NCBI GenBank assembly: GCA_023396615.1 | Contig: JAEWVM010000255.1 | Coordinates: forward strand, 1-20,117 | DNA from: Spirochaetota bacterium | GTDB lineage: Bacteria; Spirochaetota; UBA4802; JAFGJZ01 | Direction: 5' to 3' | Length of the DNA: 20,117 nucleotides | Shown here: in pieces, positions 7,814-15,750 of the stretch | Numbering within the stretch: position 1 is the first letter of the stretch | Layout: the number at the start of each line of letters is the position of its first letter | Program-made: the position numbers and the translations under genes | The notes under the pieces: model-generated | What the model was told of the DNA's origin: nothing | What the model saw: the letters and a program-made list of their open reading frames with translations, nothing else | The model's database searches: none

Positions 7814-7843
7814 TCTGCTTAAAAAAACAAACTGACATTTATA

Positions 7844-7882
7844 ATAAAAAATTAATTCTGCGGTTAACACCGCGGAATTAAT
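7844..7882 (-). terminator. Intrinsic terminator of the V-ATPase operon
   Basis: Just after the atpK stop codon the minus strand reads ATTAATTC-C-GCGG, loop TGTTAA, CCGC-A-GAATTAAT, then a run of six Ts. This is a 12-bp stem with one C/A mismatch followed by a U tract, a standard Rho-independent terminator. It separates the ATPase operon from the acidic gene pair. Confidence 0.85.
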
Positions 7883-8307
7883 TATCTGCTTGTTAGAACT
7901 ATTCCGCCAATCATGGCAAAAAGGGCAAAAGACTCGATGATTCCGGGAGAAATGAATGATTTTCCCGCCATAGAAGCCTTCTTTGAAACGCCGAGAATCG
8001 CAGAACTGCAGGCTTTTCCCTGATAAATCGCACTTGCCATAAGCCCCAAACCGCATAATAGACCTATGCCGAATAATGATAATCCGGATATTTTAGACGG
8101 ATCAACCTGGCTGAATAGAATCATTAATACAAATCCGTAAATTGTCTGGGAAGCCGGCATCGCCGAAAGACCGATCAAAAGACCATGTCCCTCGTCAGTT
8201 TTTGACATAACTCCGTGACAAGTCATACCCGCGATTCCGCATCCGATAGAACTCCCCACAGCCCCTAGACCGAGAGGTAATATTGCTCCGAAAAGACTCA
8301 AATCCAT
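7882..8307 (-). CDS. atpK: V/A-type ATPase membrane rotor subunit K (proteolipid)
   Basis: 141 residues from the ATG at 8307, chosen because GAGGTGA stands five bases upstream; an upstream in-frame start at 8334 would overlap atpI and lacks such a site. Four membrane helices form two fused c-type hairpins. The ion-binding glutamate E125 (GIIESFALF) is in the last helix, and the second helix has Q54 instead of a carboxylate, as in other V-type K subunits. Residues S53, Q54, Q96 (YQGKA) and E125 match the positions T64, Q65, Q110 and E139 that hold sodium in Enterococcus hirae NtpK. Sodium coupling is therefore plausible (inference by motif alignment). It is the last gene of the operon, 16 bp after atpI and directly before the terminator. 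Confidence 0.93.
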   Translation of the reverse strand: MDLSLFGAILPLGLGAVGSSIGCGIAGMTCHGVMSKTDEGHGLLIGLSAMPASQTIYGFVLMILFSQVDPSKISGLSLFGIGLLCGLGLMASAIYQGKACSSAILGVSKKASMAGKSFISPGIIESFALFAMIGGIVLTSR

Positions 8308-8323
8308 TTTTTCACCTCGTTTT

Positions 8324-10156
8324 TTATTGCTCAAGCAGAGATTTCAGCGGTTTATACGGCTTTCCGCCTCCGTCAAAACTCCACCTGTAATATTCCAGAT
8401 AATTAAGCCTCAATCCGTGAATTACGGCACTCATTATCGAAAGACCTAAATTTAAAAGATGCCCTAGTATTGAAACAATAACAGCCAGCGCGACATAAAA
8501 ACTACCCAAATCCGACATTGATGAAGCAATGCCGTTAAAAGTCTGGGCTATAAGAGCACCGGAAAGACCAAGAGCGAATATTCGAAGATAGCTTAAAATA
8601 TCCGAGAAAAACTGAACTCCGTTATACAGTCCTAGAAGTCCTCCGGCAAAAATCTTTAAAGGATTTAAAGATCCTGAACTCGTCAGAAAAACCACTCCGC
8701 CGCAGCAATACAGAATATATTTCTGAATATCCTGACCGGATTCAATGCCTGCGAATGAATTTCCGTAGAAGAAAAAGTATGTCCATATTGCAACAATCCA
8801 AGCGATATTGGATAACGGAACAATAAATGATTTCTCGCTGAAAATCAGTCTTAATGTTTTCAGAAAAAGTGAAAGCGAAATGTGAATCATTCCTATGATA
8901 ATCGAAACTCTCATCGTATTATCAAGTGTCTCTTTATCGACGCTTCCTGAATTAAAAAGCTTAAACTGAAGAAGTTTGCCGAATACCGGATTTGATTCAG
9001 TAACGCTGAAAAAGCTTCCGGTCATTACACCGTATGCGATCGTCGCTGTGCTTAGAATAAACGCCATGGCAAGCATACGTTTCGCTTTAACGCCTGGCTT
9101 CTTTACCTTAATAGCCGCATAAAGCGTCACAAGAAAAAGAACGATTCCGTATCCGCCGTCCCCCATAATCATGGCAAAGAAAATAATGAATGAAAGAAAA
9201 ACAAATGAAGAAGGATCCCAGTCTTTATATGCCGGAGTGTCATAAAATTCGACCAGCTCCTGTCCAACTCCCGAAAACTTTTTATTTTTAATAAATGTCG
9301 GCGGAACTTCATCCGGCTCAGGCTCGACAAGGCTTATAGAAACGGGATCAGATGCGACTGATTTTTCTAAAACAGAAAGTTCTTTCTCTGGAACCCATCC
9401 CTGATAAACAAAAACATCACCTAATGCCTCGACAGAGGCATTATATGCTTTTTCAAAATTATATCTGTCAAGAGCTGAAATATAAGCCTTGTAAATATCC
9501 TGCTTAACGGAAGAAAATGATTTTATCTTTGAAAGCAGATCACTGGAATGTTTTTTAAGATATTCTATCTCTGATTCAATTTGAATTAAATCCTTTTCTA
9601 TTTTTTCTTCAAGGCAATTATCCAGATGAAGCTTCGACTTTGCAAAAGTCACAAAATAATGTCTCATTGCTTCATGCTTTATTTCAAAAACTTCGGCAGC
9701 ACCGGAGAAATCAACCATATCAGAGAATTTTGCAGGCACTTCCCAGAACTGGATATAAATACCGCTTTTTTTCTCGATATCCCTTATATCATCAATCGAA
9801 AATTTTCCCCATACGGAAAGATCTTCCTTTTCATTAATAAGAACCTGAAGTTTTTCAGTCGAAGAAACCAAATCTTCATCAAGAGTCTTAAGGATAGAAA
9901 TACCTTCTTCGATTGAAGAAAAAGAAACCACGGAAGGAACAACTTCATTTTTTTCTTCTTCAATCCGGCATACCAGCTTATACAAAGAAAGAATTAACTC
10001 AGCTTTGGTGATATCGCTTTTATCAGTCTGTTTTTGTAGAACTGATCCTTTATAAGGTTCTATATGCAGAACGCCGGTTTTCTGAATTTTTTTTATAATT
10101 TCTTCTTTGGACTTCTCAGCACCGATAAGAAGAATTTTTTTCATCCGGTTGATCAT
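8324..10156 (-). CDS. atpI: V/A-type ATPase membrane stator subunit I (a-subunit)
   Basis: 610 residues, the normal size of the bacterial/archaeal a-subunit homologue. Residues 1 to about 320 form the cytoplasmic part with long helices (EEIIKKIQKTGVLHIEP, EYLKKHSSDLLSKIKSF). Residues about 320-600 hold seven or eight membrane helices, beginning after PAYKDWDPSSFVFLSFIIFF and including GDGGYG. The ion-channel arginines are visible as R525 in SDILSYLRIFALGLSG and R583 in VIHGLRLNYLEYYRW. The subunit forms the half-channels beside the K ring and holds the peripheral stalks. The ATG at 10156 lies directly after the atpD stop and has GGAGG eight bases upstream; a second Met at residue 5 is less well placed. 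Confidence 0.95.
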   Translation of the reverse strand: MINRMKKILLIGAEKSKEEIIKKIQKTGVLHIEPYKGSVLQKQTDKSDITKAELILSLYKLVCRIEEEKNEVVPSVVSFSSIEEGISILKTLDEDLVSSTEKLQVLINEKEDLSVWGKFSIDDIRDIEKKSGIYIQFWEVPAKFSDMVDFSGAAEVFEIKHEAMRHYFVTFAKSKLHLDNCLEEKIEKDLIQIESEIEYLKKHSSDLLSKIKSFSSVKQDIYKAYISALDRYNFEKAYNASVEALGDVFVYQGWVPEKELSVLEKSVASDPVSISLVEPEPDEVPPTFIKNKKFSGVGQELVEFYDTPAYKDWDPSSFVFLSFIIFFAMIMGDGGYGIVLFLVTLYAAIKVKKPGVKAKRMLAMAFILSTATIAYGVMTGSFFSVTESNPVFGKLLQFKLFNSGSVDKETLDNTMRVSIIIGMIHISLSLFLKTLRLIFSEKSFIVPLSNIAWIVAIWTYFFFYGNSFAGIESGQDIQKYILYCCGGVVFLTSSGSLNPLKIFAGGLLGLYNGVQFFSDILSYLRIFALGLSGALIAQTFNGIASSMSDLGSFYVALAVIVSILGHLLNLGLSIMSAVIHGLRLNYLEYYRWSFDGGGKPYKPLKSLLEQ

Positions 10157-10774
10157 TTATACTGCCTCCGGAAGATCTTTCTTCTCAAGCTTGTCTTTCG
10201 CAATTTTGGCATTACATATCGCCGCGATTTCCTGATCTCCGAGAAATATCTTAATCTTTCTGATATTCTCTTTGCATTCAGGAATCATGCGTTTTTCAAA
10301 AAGATTAACCTTTATATTTGTCTGACGAAGCTCTTCTTCAAGAAGGGATAGCTTTTCTTTGATAATCTTATATTTTTCGCGCAATGTAATCAGAGCTTCA
10401 AACTCAACTACAGCACGGTCAAGCCAAACCGGCGTAAAAAGGTACGAATAATCAAGAATAGAAAAAGAAATGCTTTCAAACAAAGGAACTTCAACACCGG
10501 CAATATTTTCCGATGTTTTTACTACTTCTTTTACTTTCACAAGCGATGAAACCGAAAAAGGCAAAGGCTGAGAAAGCAAAGCGCTCCATGAGCTCATGCT
10601 GTCGCAGACTTTCTGCATCTCTTTCATAATATCTTCAGCGCCCGTGCGAACACCGTCAACTTCAACCTGAAGCTGCTGTTTTTTCAACTGCAAGGTCGGC
10701 AAATATTTAGTAAGCTGACCAAGTAGATTTTTCTGTTTTTTCTGTTCAGTCTTGTTAAGCTTTATTTCAGCCAT
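10157..10774 (-). CDS. atpD: V/A-type ATPase central stalk subunit D
   Basis: 205 residues. The N terminus MAEIKLNKTEQKKQK followed by LLGQLTKYLPTLQLKKQQLQ is diagnostic for subunit D, the rotating axle inside the A3B3 head. A second long helix (about 130-175, EFEALITLREKYKIIKEKL and onward) gives the expected antiparallel coiled coil. The gene starts 3 bp after atpB's stop and directly abuts atpI. Its usual partner, subunit F, is not encoded in the window. GGAAG in the last codons of atpB can serve as the ribosome site. Confidence 0.94.
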   Translation of the reverse strand: MAEIKLNKTEQKKQKNLLGQLTKYLPTLQLKKQQLQVEVDGVRTGAEDIMKEMQKVCDSMSSWSALLSQPLPFSVSSLVKVKEVVKTSENIAGVEVPLFESISFSILDYSYLFTPVWLDRAVVEFEALITLREKYKIIKEKLSLLEEELRQTNIKVNLFEKRMIPECKENIRKIKIFLGDQEIAAICNAKIAKDKLEKKDLPEAV

Positions 10775-10777
10775 ACA

Positions 10778-12079
10778 CTACTTCCACTTGCCGTACTTTT
10801 CTATCCACTCGGCCTTAAGACCAACTTCATTTTTCGCAAAACATTCAGAAAGAATCTTCCACCCCAAATCAAGCTGTTCTTCTATATCAAGATTCACCGA
10901 AAGATCCATAAGATCGCGCTCAAACATTACCGCATACTTGATAAGCTTCTTATCCCATTCGCTGAGACGGAATCCCATCGACTCACGGTCCTTTGCTTTT
11001 TTCGCATCCGCATAGAGTCTGATCATCGCATTTGCAAGGTCACCGTGATCTTTACGGGTTACTTTCCCCATTACCTGCTGTTTCAAACGCGAAAGAGAAC
11101 CGAACGGATCAATCGCCCCGTTATGAAGATAAAACTGGCCTTCGGTGATATAACCTGTGTTATCAGGAACCGGATGTGTTACGTCATCTCCCGGCATTGT
11201 TGTAACCGCGATTACGGTAATCGAACCGGAACCGTCAATATCAACAGCCTTCTCGTATCTCGACGCAAGATCCGAATACAATGATCCTGGATAACCGCGG
11301 TTTGAAGGAACCATTTCCATCGAAATTGAAATTTCCTTCTGAGCATCCGCGAAGGACGTCATATCAGTAAGAAGAACCAGAACGTTTTTGTCTTTTACGG
11401 CAAACTGTTCTGCTACGGCAAGAGCCATGTCCGGAACAAGAATGCATTCAACAACCGGATCCGACGCAGTATGAATAAACATAGTCGTCTTTTCCATCGC
11501 ACCTGTCTTTGTAAAATATCTATAGAAGAATTCATAGTCGTCAAATTTAAGCCCCATTCCGCCGAGAACGATTACGTCGGCGTCGGTCTGACTCGCGATA
11601 CGCGCAAGCAGTTCATTATAAGGTTCGCCCGGAATTGAAAAAATAGGAATCTTCTGGCTTCTAACCAATGTATTGAACATATCAATCATCGGAATATTAG
11701 TTTTAATCATTCGTTTTGGAACAATACGTTTGGATGGATTGAAAGAAGGTCCTCCGATTTCGACTTTCTCTTCAGAAACTTGAGCTCCGCCGTCAACAGG
11801 TTCACCGGCACCGTTAAAAACACGTCCGAGAAGAGAATCTCCAAAAGCAACCTGCATAGGTTTTGAAAGAAAACGTGTCTGATCACCGGTCGACACACCT
11901 CGTGTACCGCGGTAAATCTGGAGATTAACCTTGTCTCCGCTGAAACTGATTACTTCCGCAAGAGTGCTTCTTCCGTCTCTGAGCTTAATCTCCGCAAGTT
12001 CGCCGAGCTTAACGCCTTCCGCGCGTACCTGAGCGATGCTTCCTTTAACTTTTTCTATGCTGTTATATGTCTTAATCAT
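10778..12079 (-). CDS. atpB: V/A-type ATPase non-catalytic subunit B
   Basis: 433 residues, a usual length. It has the overall fold of the ATPase head subunits, but the P-loop position reads IPGEPYNELLARIA (about residues 149-162), without the GKT lysine, as in all B subunits; nucleotide binding would be regulatory at most. Other family segments seen are GRVFNGAGEPVDGG (85-98), NIPMIDMFNTLVRSQKIPIF (128-147), VLLTDMTSFADAQKEIS, VPSNRGYPGSLYSDLASRYE and the NTGYITEGQFYL stretch. It alternates with A in the hexameric head and supplies the arginine to the catalytic site. The ATG at 12079 is 1 bp after the atpA stop, with GAGAGGAG seven bases upstream. Confidence 0.96.
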   Translation of the reverse strand: MIKTYNSIEKVKGSIAQVRAEGVKLGELAEIKLRDGRSTLAEVISFSGDKVNLQIYRGTRGVSTGDQTRFLSKPMQVAFGDSLLGRVFNGAGEPVDGGAQVSEEKVEIGGPSFNPSKRIVPKRMIKTNIPMIDMFNTLVRSQKIPIFSIPGEPYNELLARIASQTDADVIVLGGMGLKFDDYEFFYRYFTKTGAMEKTTMFIHTASDPVVECILVPDMALAVAEQFAVKDKNVLVLLTDMTSFADAQKEISISMEMVPSNRGYPGSLYSDLASRYEKAVDIDGSGSITVIAVTTMPGDDVTHPVPDNTGYITEGQFYLHNGAIDPFGSLSRLKQQVMGKVTRKDHGDLANAMIRLYADAKKAKDRESMGFRLSEWDKKLIKYAVMFERDLMDLSVNLDIEEQLDLGWKILSECFAKNEVGLKAEWIEKYGKWK

Positions 12080-12080
12080 A

Positions 12081-13835
12081 TTAAGCTCCTCTCACAGTAG
12101 CAAGAATGGACTCACGTTTGCGTTTATAATCATCAGTTTCTTTTGCAATATAGTTCAGCTGAATGAGATCATCCGAAAGCGAAAGAAAAAACTTTCTGGC
12201 ATCTTCTTTCGACTGAAAGCTGAATTTTTTTCTGAGAACTTCGCCGACAACTTCAAGCTGTTCATTCTGGCGGTTTCTGTCAGAAGACGTATCAATGCTG
12301 TCAAAAGCATTCTGCTGAAGAAAAACAGCATCATAAAACTCACCCTTAAGAAAAACTACCATATCATCAATGCTGACGCCTTCTTCGCCGACGACACTCA
12401 TCTTCTTTCCGATCTCATCGCCTTCAAGAATCATTGTCTGCGCCAGACGCACCACATCAATACGCGCTTTAGTTTCTGAATCGGCTTCATCATAAAAGCG
12501 GTCAAGATACTTCGACCACGAAATCAAAGGATCAATCGCCGGGAATCTTCTCGCATCCGAACGTTCACGCGACAGACCAAGGAAACATCCGACAACCGCA
12601 AGAGTTGACTGGGTTACCGGTTCTTCGAAATTTCCGCCCGCAGGAGAAACGGCACCGCCTATTGTAAGTGAACCGGTATCGCCGGCAGGATTTTTCAATA
12701 CGCCCGCTCTTTCATAAAATTCCGCGATACGGCTCGCGAGATACGCAGGGAAAGCTTCTTCGCCCGGAATTTCTTCAAGACGTCCACTCATCTCACGAAG
12801 AGCCTGAGCCCAACGGCTTGTAGAATCCGCAAGAAGAAGAGTATCGACTCCCATCTGTCTGTAATATTCCGCAATCGTTGTTCCAACGTAAATAGAACTT
12901 TCGCGCGCCGCAACCGGCATCGACGAAGTATTACAAATAATACAAGTTCTATCCATCAGCTTTTTGCCTGTCTGAGGGTCATCAAGATGAGGGAACTCTT
13001 TTAGAATTTCAACAACCTCACCCGCGCGCTCACCGCATGCAACGACTATAACTACCTGTGTTTCCGCATATTTGGATATCTGATGCTGAAGTACCGTTTT
13101 GCCGGCGCCGAAAGGTCCCGGAGTACAGAAAGTTCCGCCCTTCGCGACCGGAAAAGGTCCGTCAACAATTCGGCATTTTGTAAAAAGCTGTTTATCAGGG
13201 AAAAGTCTTGTTCCGACTTTAATAGGAAATTTCGCCGGCCATTTCTGAACCATCGTCACTTCTGTTATCTTTCCGGATTCATCCTGAAGCTTAGCTATAA
13301 CTTCATTTATGGTATAGCTTCCGGCAGGTTTAATTTCTATTACTTTTGCAGTGCCGTTAAAACCGAACGGTACCATTATTTTATGATCTATAACCGCTTC
13401 AGGAACACGTCCGAGATACGACGCGGCAGAAACAGTGTCGCCGGCTTTTGCTATCGGGGTAAAATCCCATTTTTTTGACTGATCAAGAGGTGCGAGATAA
13501 ACACCGCGCGGAAGGAAATATCCGTTTTCTTCCGCAATCTTTTCGAGTGGATTCTGAAGTCCGTCATATACATTCTGCAAAAGGCCGGGCCCGAGTTCGA
13601 CGGAAAGAAGTTCTGAAGTAAAGTCAACTGCGTCACCGCACTTTACTCCTCTTGTCGGCTCGAATATCTGAACCTTGGCTTTTCTGCCGTCAATTTCGAT
13701 TACTTCGCCTTTTAGGTTTTTCCCTCCGGTAGAAAGGTAGACAACCTCATTTTGTCTTATAATTCCTTCGAACTCAACCGTCATCAGGTTTCCCTGTGCT
13801 CCGGCAATAATTCCTTTTGCTTTTTCTGAACTCAT
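12081..13835 (-). CDS. atpA: V/A-type ATPase catalytic subunit A
   Basis: 584 residues, typical for the catalytic subunit. The Walker A P-loop is GPFGAGKT (240-247), the catalytic glutamate sits in ACGERAGEV (E269), and the Walker B region is LLLADSTSRWAQALRE (D337). An extra 'non-homologous' domain characteristic of V/A-type rather than F-type ATPases occupies about 110-190. The ATG at 13835 has AGGAGA upstream in a 15-bp gap after the DUF2764 gene. It hydrolyses or synthesises ATP in the A3B3 head, coupled to ion flow through I and K. The direction used by this organism cannot be read from sequence. All key residues are intact. Confidence 0.97.
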   Translation of the reverse strand: MSSEKAKGIIAGAQGNLMTVEFEGIIRQNEVVYLSTGGKNLKGEVIEIDGRKAKVQIFEPTRGVKCGDAVDFTSELLSVELGPGLLQNVYDGLQNPLEKIAEENGYFLPRGVYLAPLDQSKKWDFTPIAKAGDTVSAASYLGRVPEAVIDHKIMVPFGFNGTAKVIEIKPAGSYTINEVIAKLQDESGKITEVTMVQKWPAKFPIKVGTRLFPDKQLFTKCRIVDGPFPVAKGGTFCTPGPFGAGKTVLQHQISKYAETQVVIVVACGERAGEVVEILKEFPHLDDPQTGKKLMDRTCIICNTSSMPVAARESSIYVGTTIAEYYRQMGVDTLLLADSTSRWAQALREMSGRLEEIPGEEAFPAYLASRIAEFYERAGVLKNPAGDTGSLTIGGAVSPAGGNFEEPVTQSTLAVVGCFLGLSRERSDARRFPAIDPLISWSKYLDRFYDEADSETKARIDVVRLAQTMILEGDEIGKKMSVVGEEGVSIDDMVVFLKGEFYDAVFLQQNAFDSIDTSSDRNRQNEQLEVVGEVLRKKFSFQSKEDARKFFLSLSDDLIQLNYIAKETDDYKRKRESILATVRGA

Positions 13836-13850
13836 TACAGAATCTCCTGT

Positions 13851-14648
13851 TTATCCTTTGATAATATCATCAAGGAATTTCCTTCCCTTTTCTTCGTTAA
13901 GGTAGTTCCATCTGTCTTTTACAAAAAGTCCGATTAGATAATTATAAATAATATGCTCGCCGAAAGGCGACTCCTGACCTACATTTCCGACCAAATCGAA
14001 GTGAACTCTGTCAAAACGTTTTTCCAACTCGGCAGGTTCAAGATTGAACATGTCGATTAATTCCGTTATCTCGTATATCTCGGATTTTAATCCGAGATCG
14101 GGAGAAGTTCTGTTTTCTATGATCGTTTTAACAATATCAGGATCTCCCTTCAGGTTGCCCTCAAGAGGTATTGAAAGCTTTATAAGACGGTAAGCCGCTA
14201 TAGCAGTTCTGAAAATGCCGGCTATTCTTCCATAATACCTGAAAAACGGAATCTCATCCGCATGCAGATAAGCAAAATATCTTACATATAGTTCTTCTAT
14301 ATTTGCATAACGGTCGGAATCTTCCTTGAAATCTTCAAAGAAATCCGTCATAAACTGCGGAAAATGATCAGGCTGAAAAATCACCGGATTATCAAGAAAA
14401 CGTTCGAATTCAGGTCTTGTCATTATTGAAGGAGTAAAAAAATCACTGGTTTGATTTCCTGAAATTCTTTCAGAAAGCAGAAGTTCCGCGTTCATAATTT
14501 CATTATGAAGAAGAATCTTTGCGATACCTTCGGAATATGGTTCGAAAATATTTGAATTAGCTTCAAGAAATTCAGCCATCGTTTCCGGCTGGGGAGAATC
14601 CCAAGAAATTTCGGGAAGCCATCCTACTACAAAATTATTATAGCTCAT
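13851..14648 (-). CDS. DUF2764 family protein, V-ATPase operon component
   Basis: 265 residues, soluble and helix-rich, starting SYNNFVVGWLPEISWDSPQP and ending with WNYLNEEKGRKFLDDIIKG. This matches the DUF2764 proteins that sit between the E and A genes of bacterial V-ATPase operons in spirochaetes and chlamydiae. It begins 1 bp after the atpE stop and is followed after 15 bp by atpA, so it is surely co-expressed. In this operon type no gene for the C (d) subunit is recognised, and the position and helical make-up make this protein the best candidate to fill that collar role between central stalk and rotor ring. That is inference. No enzyme motif was seen. Confidence 0.88.
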   Translation of the reverse strand: MSYNNFVVGWLPEISWDSPQPETMAEFLEANSNIFEPYSEGIAKILLHNEIMNAELLLSERISGNQTSDFFTPSIMTRPEFERFLDNPVIFQPDHFPQFMTDFFEDFKEDSDRYANIEELYVRYFAYLHADEIPFFRYYGRIAGIFRTAIAAYRLIKLSIPLEGNLKGDPDIVKTIIENRTSPDLGLKSEIYEITELIDMFNLEPAELEKRFDRVHFDLVGNVGQESPFGEHIIYNYLIGLFVKDRWNYLNEEKGRKFLDDIIKG

Positions 14649-14649
14649 T

Positions 14650-15285
14650 TTAATTACCGAAAAGATATTTTCTCATCTCAGAACGAAGCTGATCAGAGAG
14701 AAGAGACGCTATCGATTCATCAGAGAATTCGAGTGAAAGTTTTTTATCTTTAAGGTAAAGAGAAAATCCCCCGGATATTTTAGAATCAGACAATGAAAGT
14801 TTTTTTTCGGCAGATTTAACTATTTCGCTTTTTACAAACTCGGAAAGATTTTTCTTTAAATCATCAGATAAAACGATCTCAGCTTCATCCTTGTTACCGG
14901 AAGAAACATACGCCTTTATCAATTCGGATACAAGAGGCTTTATGACATCGGCAGAAGATAGAGCCGATTTTACGGAAAGATCCGCAGCGTTTTTCAAAAG
15001 TTCATTTTCAATCGCCGATTTCAAAACATCAAGCGCCTTCTTAGATGCAATTCTCAAAGCGGATTCTAAAGTCGCTTCTTCATGCTTAGCCTTTATCTTT
15101 GCATCATCCAAAAGTTTCGCGGCTTCGGCGCGTGCATCTGCAATAATTTTATCGGCATCGGCTTTAGCGGAAGCGATGATGGCTGTCTTTTCGCTTTCTG
15201 CCGGATTTATCACACTTGATTTGAGATAATCGGATATATTTTTTATTTTGTCCTCGAAAGAACCTGAAAGAGAGACAGAACTCAT
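14650..15285 (-). CDS. atpE: V/A-type ATPase peripheral stalk subunit E
   Basis: 211 residues. The N-terminal half (about 28-75) is an Ala/Lys/Glu-rich coiled coil (ADADKIIADARAEAAKLLDD), and the C-terminal half is a small alpha/beta domain ending with EMRKYLFGN, as expected for subunit E, which links the head to subunit I. The ATG at 15285 has AAAGGAG six bases upstream, a strong site that fits the first gene of a highly expressed operon. Subunit G/H, its usual coiled-coil partner, is not visible in the window. Family assignment rests on length, coiled coil and operon position, since E subunits diverge strongly. Confidence 0.87.
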   Translation of the reverse strand: MSSVSLSGSFEDKIKNISDYLKSSVINPAESEKTAIIASAKADADKIIADARAEAAKLLDDAKIKAKHEEATLESALRIASKKALDVLKSAIENELLKNAADLSVKSALSSADVIKPLVSELIKAYVSSGNKDEAEIVLSDDLKKNLSEFVKSEIVKSAEKKLSLSDSKISGGFSLYLKDKKLSLEFSDESIASLLSDQLRSEMRKYLFGN

Positions 15286-15312
15286 AATTTTCTCCTTTTA
15301 TTTATCTGAGAC

Positions 15313-15341
15313 ATAATAAAGCAAAAACTTCAAAAAGGCAA
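15313..15341 (-). promoter_or_regulatory. Candidate promoter of the V-ATPase operon
   Basis: On the minus strand TTGCCT (15336-15341) is followed after 17 bp by TATTAT (15313-15318). Transcription would start near 15306, about 20 nt before atpE, whose ribosome site is AAAGGAG. Confidence 0.5.
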
Positions 15342-15394
15342 AAAACAGTCTAGTTGTTCTGTAAAGAGAACATGTCGAACGATTTAAGTCAATT

Positions 15395-15417
15395 AAAATT
15401 ATTGAAAAAATAATTTT
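15395..15417. repeat. AT-only inverted repeat between the ATPase and hicB-like promoters
   Basis: AAAATTATT - GAAAA - AATAATTTT: a perfect 9-bp stem with a 5-nt loop in the 213-bp divergent gap. It may be an operator, but AT-rich palindromes of this length arise fairly easily in this sequence. Confidence 0.3.
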
Positions 15418-15498
15418 ACATTCCCGAAATCATTAATTCAAGAAAATCACGGAAACATTCCGATAATTTATATGCATACAGACAAGAGGTATACATTT

Positions 15499-15750
15499 AT
15501 GAAAGTATCTGTCAGATTATTTGAGATAGAGGATCGCTTTATTGCCTCTTGTCCTGAACTTGAAATCAACTGCTACGGCTCGGACAAGGCCGAAGCGGCG
15601 CGGAGAATAAATGATGTTTTGAACTTTTACTTAAAATCCGCAGAAGAACTCGGTCTTGATGTCGAAAAATTTGACAACATATCAATCGACGGATTGGACT
15701 TCCCTTTTATAAACAGAGAATATCACAGCGCACCCGCCACAATTAATTAA
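15499..15750 (+). CDS. HicB-like (UPF0150) small protein, no toxin partner
   Basis: 83 residues from the ATG at 15499, chosen because AAGAGGT lies eight bases upstream; an earlier in-frame ATG at 15472 has none. The sequence MKVSVRLFEIEDRFIASCPE, then CYGSDKAEAARRINDVLNFYL, has the HicB N-terminal fold: a beta-strand pair with a D/E-x-x-F/Y-x-A-x-CPEL motif and a helix carrying the EA..R/N pattern. In HicAB modules this domain binds the HicA mRNase. Here no HicA gene lies on either side, and the C terminus is too short for a separate DNA-binding ribbon-helix-helix domain. It is therefore an orphan HicB-fold protein of unknown role. It is convergent with rsmE, overlapping by 4 bp at the stop codons. 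Confidence 0.8.
   Translation: MKVSVRLFEIEDRFIASCPELEINCYGSDKAEAARRINDVLNFYLKSAEELGLDVEKFDNISIDGLDFPFINREYHSAPATIN

Noticed and set aside
8308..8334. Longer N terminus for atpK starting at 8334
   Set aside because: It would overlap atpI and lacks a ribosome site, whereas the ATG at 8307 has GAGGTGA at ideal distance and matches the family start.
13083..13478. A 131-codon plus-strand frame inside atpA
   Set aside because: It lies antisense to the conserved catalytic subunit and shows no protein-like features of its own.
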